From Azospirillum brasilense (GTDB lineage: Bacteria; Pseudomonadota; Alphaproteobacteria; Azospirillales; Azospirillaceae), in the NCBI RefSeq assembly GCF_022023855.1, contig NZ_CP059449.1, positions 1,846,501 through 1,910,500 of the forward strand: a stretch of DNA of 64,000 nucleotides, in the 5' to 3' direction. Under the pieces are notes generated by a model. The model worked only from the letters and a program-made list of their open reading frames with translations. It ran no database searches and was not told where the DNA came from. The position numbers and the translations under genes are program-made. Below, piece by piece: positions 1-7,966 of the stretch. The first letter of the stretch is position 1. The number at the start of each line of letters is the position of its first letter.

Positions 1-112
1 CGCCACACCGGCCGGGACGACGGCTTGGCCGGACAGGAACCCTAGTCGATACGGTCAGGCATCCCCTGACGCAGAGACAAAGGCTCCGGTGCCGGTGTGA
101 ACGAGAAGTGAT

Positions 113-188
<76 letters not shown>

Positions 189-228
189 TTCCCAAGACAA
201 CGGCACGACAGCGACGCACACATAAAAC

Positions 229-250
229 GGCTGCCCTCGGGTGGCCTTTT
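229..250 (+). terminator. Terminator after tRNA-Lys
   Basis: A short GC-rich hairpin (GGCTGCC, tight CTCG loop, GGTGGCC with two G-T pairs) is followed by TTTTGTG. It lies 40 bases after the tRNA and just before the end of the convergent dehydratase gene. Confidence 0.6.
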
Positions 251-276
251 GTGCGTTTGCGGCTCCGCTTGCGCCG

Positions 277-732
277 TCACTCCGGAGCGGTGCCGGGGCG
301 GCGGGGGACGAGCAGATTCGCGGTCATCTGCTGAACTATCTCGCCGTCCTGGTTGAGGGTGGTGGTGCGCACGCGGGCGATGCCGCGGTCGGGGCGCTTG
401 GCCGACACGCGGACCTCCAGAATCTCGCTCTCGATGCGCAGCACGTCACCGGGGCGGGTGGGCTTGGGCCAGCGGACGTCCTCCACTCCCATCCCGACGA
501 AGCCGCCGGCGAGCGCGCCGTTTCCCGTGACGATCATCCGCATGGTCAGCCCGGCGGTGTGCCAGCCGCTGGCCGCCAGCCCGCCGAAGACGCTGTCCCG
601 CGCCGCATCGGGGTCGAGGTGGAAGGGCTGCGGGTCGAACTGTCGTGCGAAGGCGACGATGTCTTCCTCCGTCACGGTCACCGGGCCGCCGGTGAAATGG
701 TCGCCGGTGTTCAGGTCGTCAAGATAGCGCAT
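277..732 (-). CDS. MaoC-like hot-dog fold dehydratase
   Basis: 151 residues, the usual size of a single-domain MaoC/(R)-hydratase protein. The N-terminal half has the family pattern of short beta strand, the FxxQFDPQPFHLDP segment carrying the Asp/His hydratase motif, and the AASGWHTAGLTMRM helix. Family members hydrate 2-enoyl-CoA thioesters. The substrate cannot be read from the sequence. A GGGAG site lies 9-13 bases before the ATG. It is downstream of sciP but separated by a hairpin, so it is probably not part of flagellar control. Confidence 0.88.
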   Translation of the reverse strand: MRYLDDLNTGDHFTGGPVTVTEEDIVAFARQFDPQPFHLDPDAARDSVFGGLAASGWHTAGLTMRMIVTGNGALAGGFVGMGVEDVRWPKPTRPGDVLRIESEILEVRVSAKRPDRGIARVRTTTLNQDGEIVQQMTANLLVPRRPGTAPE

Positions 733-911
733 CGGTCGGTGAACTCCCGTGGCCGGTTGTCTCGCCGCTTTGCGTTAATCTTTGCTGGGCGGGAACGAAA
801 GCGATACCTGCCACGTAAAAATTGCAAAGCAGCCGGGACGCAAAGTGTCAGGGCCGAAAAGGCCTATCTGGAAAATGCCTGCCGGGAAAGCGCCGGGACA
901 CAAAACAACGA

Positions 912-934
912 CGCCGCAGGGCGGGCCTGCGGCG
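912..934 (-). terminator. Terminator of sciP
   Basis: A perfect 9-bp stem (CGCCGCAGG/CCTGCGGCG) with a 5-base loop is followed on the minus strand by the T-rich stretch GTTGTTTTGTG. It lies about 30 bases beyond the sciP stop codon and separates sciP from the dehydratase. Confidence 0.7.
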
Positions 935-966
935 GTCTGGTCCGGTCGGACGGCGAGCGAGGGCGC

Positions 967-1329
967 TTATTCGGCGGCGGTGCTGGCCATCCGGCTGCGC
1001 ACGGATGGCGGCGGCTGGTTCCCACGATAGTCCTGCAGCCGCGTGGCGCGCAGGCCCCGCATGCCGTGGCTGTCGATCAGCCGTTGCCAGGACAGGAATT
1101 CCTCCACGGACAGGGTGTAGCGGCGGCACGCCTCCTCGAGGCTGATCAGCCCCGAACGCACGCCGGCTACGACCTCCGCCTTGCGCCGCATCACCCAGCG
1201 CTTGGTGTCCGGAGGGGGAAGATCATTTTCTGTCATCGGCCGTCCTGCTGGACCGATGACCGACGCTCCACTGGAGCCATCGTCGCTCATTTCAAGCTCG
1301 CGAGATGACATGCGCGGACGCTCCACCAT
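967..1329 (-). CDS. sciP: SciP, inhibitor of the cell-cycle regulator CtrA (DUF1153)
   Basis: 120 residues. Residues about 43-102 are the diagnostic DUF1153 core: RWVMRRKAEVV, a helix ending SLEEACRRYTLSVEEFLSW, then GMRGLRATRLQDYR. In Caulobacter, SciP is a small helix-turn-helix protein that binds CtrA and blocks its activation of flagellar and other genes. Here it lies directly behind flgD, at the edge of the flagellar cluster, and has its own CtrA-type promoter. The first ATG gives about 30 extra N-terminal residues, and an internal start (MTENDLPPPDTKRW) is possible. The DNA/CtrA-binding core is complete. Confidence 0.92.
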   Translation of the reverse strand: MVERPRMSSRELEMSDDGSSGASVIGPAGRPMTENDLPPPDTKRWVMRRKAEVVAGVRSGLISLEEACRRYTLSVEEFLSWQRLIDSHGMRGLRATRLQDYRGNQPPPSVRSRMASTAAE

Positions 1330-1356
1330 CAGCAGTGTATTCCACGATTTGGTGGT

Positions 1357-1389
1357 AACCTACCCCTTCTCCGCTTAACAAAAGCCTAA
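1357..1389 (-). promoter_or_regulatory. CtrA-type promoter of sciP
   Basis: Reading the minus strand, TTAG-GCTTTTG-TTAAG (TTAA-N7-TTAA consensus, one mismatch) begins at 1389. TAGGTT at 1362-1357 starts 16 bases after the second half-site. The predicted transcript start is about 20 bases before the sciP ATG. The same spacing recurs at fliX, cheZ, flgB, flhX and fliL. In Caulobacter sciP is itself activated by CtrA, which fits. Confidence 0.6.
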
Positions 1390-1414
1390 ACGATAGGGTT
1401 AATGTTTTAAGCAT

Positions 1415-1461
1415 AAAAGGCATGGCGCATAGGCCCATCCGGACCCATGCCCATGCCTTTT
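1415..1461 (-). terminator. Bidirectional terminator after flgD
   Basis: An 11-bp perfect inverted repeat AAAAGGCATGG/CCATGCCTTTT encloses a 25-base loop. T-runs occur on both strands. It closes the fliK-flgD transcript before the sciP promoter. Confidence 0.75.
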
Positions 1462-1504
1462 TCCATGCGTTTGGACGACGCCTATGGGGGTGAGGGCGAA
1501 ACCC

Positions 1505-2233
1505 TCAGTACACCTTGGAAAGCTTGGACAGCGGAACCTCGATGCTGCCTACGGACATCACCGTTTCGCCGTCCTTGTTGGATCCGATGCCACTGACCGT
1601 GCCGAAGGTGAAGGGAGTCGCCTTGATGATGTCGTCCTTCTTCTCGGACACCGGGGCGATGTTCAGGCGGTATTGGCCCGGCTGGACGGCGTTGCCGCCG
1701 TCGTCCTTGAAGTCCCAGTTCACGACATGCTTGGTGCCGGCGGCAGTCTCGCCGGTCATCGACCGGACGATGCGGTTCTTGCTGTCCAGAATGTCGACGC
1801 GCACCGATTTGGCGGACTTCTCCAGCTCGTAGGCCAGCGGGGCCGCCGTCATGCCCTGGGTGTAGTCGAAGCTGTCGCCCTCGAAGGTGACGGTGCGGCC
1901 CAGATAGGCGAGGTTGGTCGAGTTGGTCGAGGCGTTCTGCAGCTTCAGCAGCTTGTCCAGGCGGCTGTTGGTCCCGATGTTCTGCTCCACGTTCGCGAAA
2001 TCGACCAGCTGCTTGGTCATGTCGTTCGTGTCCATGGGTTTCAGCGGGTCCTGGTTCTGCATCTGCGTGGTCAGCAGCTTCAGGAAATGCTCGAAATTGT
2101 CGCCCAGCCCCTTCACCGCGGTGTCGAGCTTCTGCTCGTCGGCGGTCTTGGTGGTCTTGGTGGAGGTGTCGGTCTTCGTCTTGGTCTGGTTCGTGTTCCA
2201 GCTGCTGCCGTAGTCGGTGTTGGTGGTGGCCAT
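1505..2233 (-). CDS. flgD: Flagellar hook capping protein FlgD
   Basis: 242 residues, usual for FlgD. The N-terminal region carries the family signature around residues 45-75 (FLKLLTTQMQNQDPLKPMDTNDM), which scaffolds addition of hook subunits at the growing tip. The C-terminal half is the beta-rich Tudor/Fn-like part with the ESGxHxVxWDFKDDGGN-like turn (KHVVNWDFKDDGG). It is secreted by the flagellar export apparatus and released when the hook is finished. It follows fliK by 40 bases, so the two very likely share the sigma-54 promoter upstream of fliK. Confidence 0.96.
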   Translation of the reverse strand: MATTNTDYGSSWNTNQTKTKTDTSTKTTKTADEQKLDTAVKGLGDNFEHFLKLLTTQMQNQDPLKPMDTNDMTKQLVDFANVEQNIGTNSRLDKLLKLQNASTNSTNLAYLGRTVTFEGDSFDYTQGMTAAPLAYELEKSAKSVRVDILDSKNRIVRSMTGETAAGTKHVVNWDFKDDGGNAVQPGQYRLNIAPVSEKKDDIIKATPFTFGTVSGIGSNKDGETVMSVGSIEVPLSKLSKVY

Positions 2234-2273
2234 GGTCGTCGTCCTTCGCTGGAATGGCTGCAGCTGGTCTGAA

Positions 2274-4295
2274 TCAGGCTTGGATGTCGACGCGGCCCGG
2301 GGCCAGCGTCAGGGTGTAGGCGGCCTGCGCATCTTCCACCTCGCCCGTGCCGCCGCCGAAGCCGCGGCCCCGCCGGCCCGAGCCGCCTTGCCGTCCCGAG
2401 TCCTGGAACGATTGGCCGCCTTCGCCACGCAGGCTGAAGTTGAGGCTGTTGCTGTCCGCCTTCAGTCCAGCGTCTTGCAAGGCGCGTTCCAGATTGCGGC
2501 TGTCCCGCTGGAGCAGTTCGAGGGTCTGCGCCTTTTCCACGGCGACCGACGCGGTGACCCGCCCGTCCTGGCCGATTTCCAACTTGATGTCGATGCGGCC
2601 CAGCTCGGCGGGGCGCAGATTGATGGTGAATTGTTCGTTGCCGTCCGACACGTTCTTGCTGATGTGGACCGCCACCTGATCCTGCACGCCCATCGGCAGG
2701 CCGGCGGAGCCGCGGGACGGGCGAAGCTGGGCGGTGGTCAGCCCCGCCTCCACGCCGCCCGCCGTGTGCACGCCCTCGATCCCGGCGAAGACCGGATGCG
2801 TGGGGGTGGTGGGGTGAGGCGCGCCGTCGGCCGGCGGGGCGGTGTCCGTGGCCGCCGCTGCGGCGGCCAGGAACGCGCTTTGCCCGGCAGACTTTGCCGG
2901 GTCGGCAACCGGTGCCTGGGGCGCCGGCGGCTGCGTCAGGGCGGCGTTGCCGCTCGGGTCCTGGTTGCCGCGGTTGCCGGCGTTGGCCCCGGCCTCGCCG
3001 TCCGCTCCGGTCCGGGTGGCGCTCTTTGCCTTGGCCGCGGCGAGTTCGGTCAGCGATTGCGGCAGCGGCGCGCTGTCGTCGTTCGGCAAGTCGGCAACGG
3101 GGAGGGCGCCGGTGGACAGCGCGTCGGTGGTCACCGCCGGCTTGTCCCTGGCGGCGGCGTCCTTGGCCTCGGCGTGGGGTGCGGGAATGTCGTCCTGCGG
3201 ACCGCCATGCGGGACGACCGGCGCCGGCACGGCGTCCGCCATCGTCAGGGGCGCTTCCGCGACCGGCTTCGCCGCCGCGGCGGCCTTCACGGATTCGTCG
3301 GAGGTGACCTTGACCTTGCCATCCTGATGAGGAGCGGCGGCGGTTGCCAGGGCGGCGGCCAAGGCTGCATCGGCAGCGGTCTCGGCGGTCGGAGCGGCGG
3401 AAGGAGCATCCGCGTCGTCAGGAGTCGGAGCGCCGGGTGATGTAGCCTCCACCGCACCGTCTTCCGTCGTCGTGTTCGCCGCTTCGTCATCCGGCGTGCC
3501 GATGGCAAGCGGGGCGACGGCCAGCGACAGGGCGGCATCGATGTCGGTCAGGGTGGTGGACTGGTCGGCGGTCACCAGCTCCACGGTGGTCTCGGTCACA
3601 GTGACGGTCAGATCGAGGATCACAGCCTCGCCGTTCCCGTCCTCCGCGGGTTGGTTGCCGGCACCATCCTGTGTGGCGCCGTCATTCATCGCGCCGTCGG
3701 TCTGGTCCGGCGGAACCTCCTCCGCCGTGTCGGTCCGGACGGTGGCATCGGCGAGCGCCGGCTGTGCGGCGGTATCGTCCCGCGCCGTCTTGGCGCCGGC
3801 AGCCTTCGCATCCTTTGTCGCCTCCTTCGCCGCGGCGTGGTTCGCGGCGGCGGTCTCGCGCCGTTCGGTGCGCGCCGCGTGTGCGTCATCGCCGGCCTTG
3901 GCCGCGTCGGACGCGCGGGCGTCCTTGCGTTCGGCGGCGCGTTCGGCGGCGCGCTGTGCTGTGGCCTGGGTGGTGGCGTCGGGGGACTGGCGCGGCTTGG
4001 CCGGCTCCGCGCGGATGGGTTCGGGGCGGGGCGGCGGGCTGCGCTCCGCGGCCTTGCGCTCCGCGTCCCGGTTGGCGGCGGCCTGATCGGCGGCACTCGC
4101 CGCGGCGTTGCGCCGATCCTGGGCCGCACTCTCCGCCTGGACCTGATCGCGCTTGCGGGTGGCGGCCTCGCTGATCAGCCGGTCCATCATCGAGGCGAAC
4201 TTGTCGCTTCGCGGAGCCGTGTTCTGGCTGGAGGAGGTCTGGCCCCTGACCAAGCTTTCGAACGCGGAGGGCGCGGTGTTCGTTTGGATGGCCAT
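2274..4295 (-). CDS. fliK: Flagellar hook-length control protein FliK
   Basis: 673 residues from the ATG at 4295 (MAIQTNT); an upstream in-frame ATG has no ribosome site. Residues from about 40 to 510 are low-complexity, Ala/Asp/Thr-rich and presumably disordered, as expected of the secreted molecular ruler. Residues about 540-640 form the conserved C-terminal domain (SDGNEQFTINLRPAELGRIDIKLEIGQDG and LERALQDAGLKADSNSLNFSLR), which in the family contacts FlhB and switches export from hook to filament substrates. The linker is long for a bacterium, and its length could affect hook length. A sigma-54 promoter lies 42 bases upstream. Confidence 0.94.
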   Translation of the reverse strand: MAIQTNTAPSAFESLVRGQTSSSQNTAPRSDKFASMMDRLISEAATRKRDQVQAESAAQDRRNAAASAADQAAANRDAERKAAERSPPPRPEPIRAEPAKPRQSPDATTQATAQRAAERAAERKDARASDAAKAGDDAHAARTERRETAAANHAAAKEATKDAKAAGAKTARDDTAAQPALADATVRTDTAEEVPPDQTDGAMNDGATQDGAGNQPAEDGNGEAVILDLTVTVTETTVELVTADQSTTLTDIDAALSLAVAPLAIGTPDDEAANTTTEDGAVEATSPGAPTPDDADAPSAAPTAETAADAALAAALATAAAPHQDGKVKVTSDESVKAAAAAKPVAEAPLTMADAVPAPVVPHGGPQDDIPAPHAEAKDAAARDKPAVTTDALSTGALPVADLPNDDSAPLPQSLTELAAAKAKSATRTGADGEAGANAGNRGNQDPSGNAALTQPPAPQAPVADPAKSAGQSAFLAAAAAATDTAPPADGAPHPTTPTHPVFAGIEGVHTAGGVEAGLTTAQLRPSRGSAGLPMGVQDQVAVHISKNVSDGNEQFTINLRPAELGRIDIKLEIGQDGRVTASVAVEKAQTLELLQRDSRNLERALQDAGLKADSNSLNFSLRGEGGQSFQDSGRQGGSGRRGRGFGGGTGEVEDAQAAYTLTLAPGRVDIQA

Positions 4296-4336
4296 GGAAC
4301 GGGTTCCCCGAAGCGGACAGGTGCACCCCATCCAGA

Positions 4337-4352
4337 AGCAACTAACGGGCCA
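4337..4352 (-). promoter_or_regulatory. Sigma-54 promoter of fliK-flgD
   Basis: The minus strand reads TGGCCCG-TTAG-TTGCT. The sigma-54 consensus is TGGCACG-N4-TTGC(A/T), so there is a single mismatch and the exact GG-N10-GC spacing. It ends 42 bases before the fliK ATG. Confidence 0.75.
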
Positions 4353-4465
4353 GTTTCAGGCCGGCGCCGGCGCGTCCAATTGCCATTCCATGCCCGGCAG
4401 TTCCGTCCGCCGGGCGGCAAATTCCGCCGGGTGGCCGGCGCTTCTTGCCGGACCCGCAAAAGCCG

Positions 4466-4491
4466 AAGGGCCGCCCGGTCGGACGGCCCTT
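4466..4491 (-). terminator. Terminator of the flgI-flgJ-flgN operon
   Basis: Inverted repeat AAGGGCCG/CGGCCCTT with a 10-base loop, followed on the minus strand by CGGCTTTTG. It lies between the end of the flgN-like gene and the fliK promoter. Confidence 0.65.
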
Positions 4492-4522
4492 GCTGCGGGT
4501 TGCGATGATGCCGGGGGAGGCC

Positions 4523-5038
4523 TCAGAGACGGGTGTTGAGGGTGGCGGAAGTGGACGGGCCGTGACTCGGCGTGACGTAGGTCGCGCGGGGCGGAACCGG
4601 GGCGGTGCCGTAGGCGGGGGTGGTGGTCTGCCGGGCGCGGTTGATGGCGCCGACCACGGTGTCCACGAGGATCTTCTGCGCCGCGCTGTTCCGCCGAAGC
4701 GCGTCGGCGTTGGCGGCGGACGCCTCGTACAGGCCGCGCGTGGCCTCGCGCAGCTGGGCCTTGGCCTCGTCGGGCAGGGCGGCCATGCCCTCGCGGTCCA
4801 CGCGCAGCAGGCGCGACACCTCTTCATAGACCAGCATCATCGGCTGCTTCTCGCGTCCCAGCCGGGCCAGCTCGGCGCTGGTGCAGTGCCGCATCACGGC
4901 TTCGGTCTCGCGCGCCAGATGGACGCTCAGCCGGTTCATCAGCTCGACCAGAGCGGCGGCGCGCTCCTCCGCGTTCTTGGGCAGATTGGCGGCGGGAGCC
5001 TTGGACGGCTGCGGGAAACGGACGTCGACCTTATCCAT
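4523..5038 (-). CDS. FlgN-like flagellar protein (probable export chaperone)
   Basis: 171 residues, almost wholly helical. The core (AEERAAALVELMNRLSVHLARE, then a helix with EELARLGREKQPMMLVYEEVSRLL-type spacing) resembles the FlgN family of chaperones for hook-filament junction proteins. A Pro/Thr-rich tail follows residue 145. It overlaps flgJ by 8 bases as last gene of the flgI operon, and in alphaproteobacteria this position is usually occupied by a FlgN/FlbY-type gene. Similarity is weak, so chaperone function is inferred from position and helical character. Confidence 0.6.
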   Translation of the reverse strand: MDKVDVRFPQPSKAPAANLPKNAEERAAALVELMNRLSVHLARETEAVMRHCTSAELARLGREKQPMMLVYEEVSRLLRVDREGMAALPDEAKAQLREATRGLYEASAANADALRRNSAAQKILVDTVVGAINRARQTTTPAYGTAPVPPRATYVTPSHGPSTSATLNTRL

Positions 5039-5438
5039 GGTTGCCCTCCTGTGCGCGCAGAAGCTCGCGGTAAACCTGATCGGCGATGCCGAACCCGCCG
5101 CTGCGGGACACCTGCTTGCCGTATTCGTTGGTCAGCATGGAGCGGAACATCTCCTCGGCATGGCCGCCGCCGAAGTTTTGGTCCACTTCGATCCCGTCGA
5201 ACATGTGGCCCAGCATCTGGGAGACGAAGACGCTCTCGAATTCGTTGGCGGACTGGCGGATCTTGGCGCGGGTCGCCGGGTCCACCCTGCTTTCCGCGCT
5301 TTTGGGATCGACCAGATCGGTGCGCGCCGCCGTCCGGAAGCTCGCCTGCGCACCGGGCTGGGCGTTGCTCTGGGTGCGCTCGGCGGCCGCGGGCAGGCGC
5401 GGAGGCGGAAGGCCGGGAAGGGAAAGCGTCGTATCCAT
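5031..5438 (-). CDS. flgJ: Rod-binding protein, FlgJ N-terminal type
   Basis: 135 residues. Residues about 55-130 are the rod-binding domain (FESVFVSQMLGHMFDGIEVDQNFGGGHAEEMFRSMLTNEYG). The C-terminal muramidase domain found in enteric FlgJ is absent, as is usual in alphaproteobacteria, so a separate peptidoglycan hydrolase must open the wall for the rod. The start ATG overlaps the flgI stop (TGATG), which indicates translational coupling. Confidence 0.93.
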   Translation of the reverse strand: MDTTLSLPGLPPPRLPAAAERTQSNAQPGAQASFRTAARTDLVDPKSAESRVDPATRAKIRQSANEFESVFVSQMLGHMFDGIEVDQNFGGGHAEEMFRSMLTNEYGKQVSRSGGFGIADQVYRELLRAQEGNHG

Positions 5439-6610
5439 CAGATCACCTCGATCTCCGCCTGCAGGGCTCCGGCGGCCTTGATCGACTGAAGGATGGCGAT
5501 CATGTCCCGGGGGCCCACGCCAAGCGCATTCAAGGATTGTACCAACTCCTGGAGCGTCACCCCGGAATTCATCACCGCGAGGCGGTTGTTGGACTGGTCG
5601 TCCACCTGGATGTCGGTGCGCGGCACCACGGCGGTCTCGCCCTGGCTGAAGGGGCCGGGCTGGCTGACCTGCGGCGTCTCGGTGACACGGATCGTCAGGT
5701 TGCCCTGGGCGATGGCGACGGTGGAGATGCGGACGTTCTCGCCCATCACGATCACGCCGGACTTTTCGTCCACCACCACGCGGGCGACCTGATCGGGGGT
5801 GACGCGGAGCTGCTCGATCTCGGTGATCAGGCCGACGATGTCGCCGCGCCGGGCCTCGGGCACGCTCAGCAGGACCGAGGAGGGGTCGGTGGCCTGCGCG
5901 CGGTTGCCGCGGAGCTGGATGTTGATGGCGGTGGCCACGCGCTGGGCCGTCGTGAAGTCCGGGTTGCGCAGCGACAGGCGCAGCACCGGCAACTCGGCCA
6001 GCGAGAACTGGATTTCGCGCTCGACGATGGCGCCCGAGGAGATGCGCCCGGAGGTGGGGACCCCGCGGGTCACGCTGGCCCCCTGGCCCTGGGCGGAGAA
6101 GCCCGACACCGCGATCGGCCCCTGGGCCACCGCGTAGACCTCGCCGTCGGCGCCCAGCAGCGGGGTGACCAGCAGAGTGCCGCCGAGCAGGCTCTTCGAA
6201 TCGCCCATCGCCGACACGGTGGCGTCGATGCGCGTGCCCTGGGCTGAGTAGGGCGGCAGGGTCGCCGTCACCATCACCGCCGCCACGTTCTTGGTGCGCA
6301 GGTTGGTGCCGCGGGTGTTGACGCCCATCCGTTCCAGCATGCCGACCAGGCTCTGCTCGGTGAAGGGCGAGTTGTTGAGGCTGTCGCCCGTGCCGTTCAG
6401 GCCGACCACCAGGCCGTAGCCGATCAGCATGTTGTCGCGCACGCCCTCGACGTCCACCACGTCCTTGATCCGCGCCGACGAGGCCGAGGCCGGCGCCGAC
6501 AGCGCGAGCAGCGCCGCGGCCAGCGCGGCCAGCATCGCGACCGCGCGCAGCAGGACGGCGGCGCGGGGCGCATGGCGCAGGGCGGCACGGGGCAGGGCGG
6601 TGGCGGTCAT
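5438..6610 (-). CDS. flgI: Flagellar P-ring protein FlgI
   Basis: 390 residues from ATG 6610, preceded by GAGGAG; a more upstream start has no such site. Residues 1-45 are a long signal region with the hydrophobic run AVAMLAALAAALLALSAPASA. The mature protein begins with the family hallmark SARIKDVVDVEGVRDNMLIGYGLVVGLNGTGD and continues with LGGTLLVTPLLGADGEVYAVAQG. It forms the periplasmic ring around the rod. It is first in an operon with flgJ and the flgN-like gene, driven by a sigma-54 promoter, and is divergent from fliX as in Caulobacter. Confidence 0.97.
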   Translation of the reverse strand: MTATALPRAALRHAPRAAVLLRAVAMLAALAAALLALSAPASASSARIKDVVDVEGVRDNMLIGYGLVVGLNGTGDSLNNSPFTEQSLVGMLERMGVNTRGTNLRTKNVAAVMVTATLPPYSAQGTRIDATVSAMGDSKSLLGGTLLVTPLLGADGEVYAVAQGPIAVSGFSAQGQGASVTRGVPTSGRISSGAIVEREIQFSLAELPVLRLSLRNPDFTTAQRVATAINIQLRGNRAQATDPSSVLLSVPEARRGDIVGLITEIEQLRVTPDQVARVVVDEKSGVIVMGENVRISTVAIAQGNLTIRVTETPQVSQPGPFSQGETAVVPRTDIQVDDQSNNRLAVMNSGVTLQELVQSLNALGVGPRDMIAILQSIKAAGALQAEIEVI

Positions 6611-6644
6611 GGCGGGGACACTCCTCAACGGCTGTCCCTTCCTA

Positions 6645-6660
6645 TACAAACGGCGTGCCA
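6645..6660 (-). promoter_or_regulatory. Sigma-54 promoter of flgI
   Basis: The minus strand reads TGGCACG-CCGT-TTGTA: a perfect -24 element and a -12 element with one change (TTGC to TTGT). It lies 35 bases upstream of the flgI start. Confidence 0.75.
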
Positions 6661-6797
6661 GAGCCGCGGATGGCAGGCAAAGCGCAGGATCGGCAAGGGG
6701 AAGCGGCGGCGCCGGATGAAAAGGCCGGAAATTGGCACCGCGTCCGACCGCTTTATGTCACGGAAGCGGGGCAATTTTTGCCCGATTGCGGCAAACC

Positions 6798-6830
6798 TTG
6801 ACCGGATGTTAAGGTGCTTCCATCTAGAGT
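6798..6830 (+). promoter_or_regulatory. CtrA-type promoter of fliX
   Basis: TTGA-CCGGATG-TTAAG at 6798-6813 is a TTAA-N7-TTAA box with one mismatch. TAGAGT at 6825-6830 begins 16 bases after the second half-site. The predicted transcript start is about 25 bases before the fliX ATG. Confidence 0.6.
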
Positions 6831-6862
6831 GTCGCGCTTTTCCGAAACCGGTTGCACGGAAC

Positions 6863-7279
6863 ATGAAAGTCGAAGGCCCCGGAAAACTTCGCGGCAGCAG
6901 CTCGGTCCGGCGCACGGGGAAAGCCGAAGGCTCGTCCGGTGCGTCCTTTTCCAAGCAGCTCGTCGGCGAGACCAACACCGCGCAGGGCGTCCACGCCGCG
7001 GCGCCGCTGGCCGGCATCGCCAGCGTGCTGGCGTTGCAGGAGGTGGACGACGCCACGGCCCGCGCGTCGCGCGGCAAGATGCGCGCCGAGGAGATGCTCG
7101 ACAAGCTGGAGGAGATCCAGCACGGGCTTCTGGCCGGCACGCTTCCGGCGCAGAAGCTGATGGACCTCGTGAAGGTGGTGCAGTCGCGCCGCGTCCATGT
7201 GGACGATCCGCGGCTGGCCGACATTCTTGACCAGATCGACCTGCGCGCCCAGGTCGAGCTTGCGAAGCTCACCCCCTGA
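6863..7279 (+). CDS. fliX: FliX, flagellar assembly checkpoint regulator
   Basis: 138 residues. The conserved C-terminal two thirds (ALQEVDDATARASRGKMRAEEMLDKLEEIQHGLLAG, then LVKVVQSRRVHVDDPRLADILDQIDLRAQVELAKL) identifies FliX. In Caulobacter FliX couples completion of the early basal body to the activity of the sigma-54 activator FlbD, so late genes switch on only after early assembly. Here it is divergent from the sigma-54-driven flgI operon and has a CtrA-type promoter of its own. No flbD is present in this window. I chose ATG 6863 because longer forms run into the promoter. Confidence 0.93.
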   Translation: MKVEGPGKLRGSSSVRRTGKAEGSSGASFSKQLVGETNTAQGVHAAAPLAGIASVLALQEVDDATARASRGKMRAEEMLDKLEEIQHGLLAGTLPAQKLMDLVKVVQSRRVHVDDPRLADILDQIDLRAQVELAKLTP

Positions 7280-7288
7280 GCGCGGTTT

Positions 7289-7309
7289 CCGGCCATAGGA
7301 CCGGCTTTT
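7289..7309 (+). terminator. Possible terminator of fliX
   Basis: A short CCGGCC/GGCCGG stem with a 3-base loop and one bulged A is followed by CTTTTC, 10 bases after the fliX stop. The stem is weak. Confidence 0.35.
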
Positions 7310-7468
7310 CGGCATCGGCCGTACGGCCATCGCCGAACCTTTCACAAAACTTTGCTTCTCCAAGGGCTTGTTCGCGCTTCGATAGGCGAAGCGCAGGGTT
7401 GCGGTTGCCGATGCGCCTACCTATACTCCGCGCCGCCCGGATCACCCTTTTGCGTTGGATGCTCTCGG

Positions 7469-7888
7469 ATGTCGTCTCCGCTTCTGCCTAAGAACTACAC
7501 CCCGTCGGAAGACGAGGAGTTCATGAATCCCGTGATGCGGGAATATTTCCGCCAGAAGCTGCTGCGCTGGCGCGCGGAGCTGCTGGCAGAATCCAGCGAG
7601 ACCCTGAGCAGCCTTCAGGAAGGCGGCATCCAGGAACCGGACATCGCCGACCGCGCGTCGGCCGAGACCGACCGGGCGCTGGAACTTCGCACCCGCGACC
7701 GCGAGCGCAAGCTGATCTCCAAGATCGACGCGGCGCTGGAGCGGTTGCAGGATGGGTCCTACGGCTACTGCGAGGAAACGGGGGAGCCCATCTCCGTCCG
7801 CCGCCTCGACGCCCGCCCCATCGCAACGCTGAGCCTGGAAGCCCAGGAGCGGCACGAGCGCATGGAGCGCACCCAGCGCGATGACTGA
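7469..7888 (+). CDS. dksA: DksA, RNA polymerase secondary-channel regulator
   Basis: 139 residues from ATG 7469. It has an N-terminal coiled coil (FMNPVMREYFRQKLLRWRAELLAES and DRASAETDRALELRTRDRERKLI) with the Asp-rich turn between the helices, then the globular end YGYCEETGEPISVRRL. DksA binds RNA polymerase and, with ppGpp, retunes transcription in starvation. Only one of the four zinc-finger cysteines remains. That is common in alphaproteobacterial DksA, so zinc is probably not bound. It follows fliX with a separate 190-base upstream region. Confidence 0.93.
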   Translation: MSSPLLPKNYTPSEDEEFMNPVMREYFRQKLLRWRAELLAESSETLSSLQEGGIQEPDIADRASAETDRALELRTRDRERKLISKIDAALERLQDGSYGYCEETGEPISVRRLDARPIATLSLEAQERHERMERTQRDD

Positions 7889-7932
7889 CGCGGCGGCTAT
7901 CCTCGCTGTCTCGTGCCTCGCTGTCTCGGACA

Positions 7933-7958
7933 AGCCCCCACCGATCCCGGCGGGGGCT
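7933..7958. terminator. Hairpin between convergent dksA and glycosyltransferase gene
   Basis: AGCCCCC/GGGGGCT 7-bp inverted repeat with a 12-base loop lies between two convergent stop codons. No T-run follows, so termination efficiency is uncertain. Confidence 0.5.
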
Positions 7959-7966
7959 CTCGTCCG

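Noticed and set aside
5031-5438. FlgJ thought to be truncated because it lacks the muramidase domain
   Set aside because: The short form is normal in alphaproteobacteria. Start and stop are both overlapped by neighbours, so it is intact.
6739-6755. TGGCAC sequence before fliX that resembles a sigma-54 -24 element
   Set aside because: The -12 part is CCGAC instead of TTGC, and GG-N10-GC spacing fails. The CtrA-type promoter 60 bases downstream explains fliX better.
7469-7888. DksA thought to be damaged because three zinc-finger cysteines are missing
   Set aside because: Loss of these cysteines is common in alphaproteobacterial DksA, and the rest of the protein is intact.
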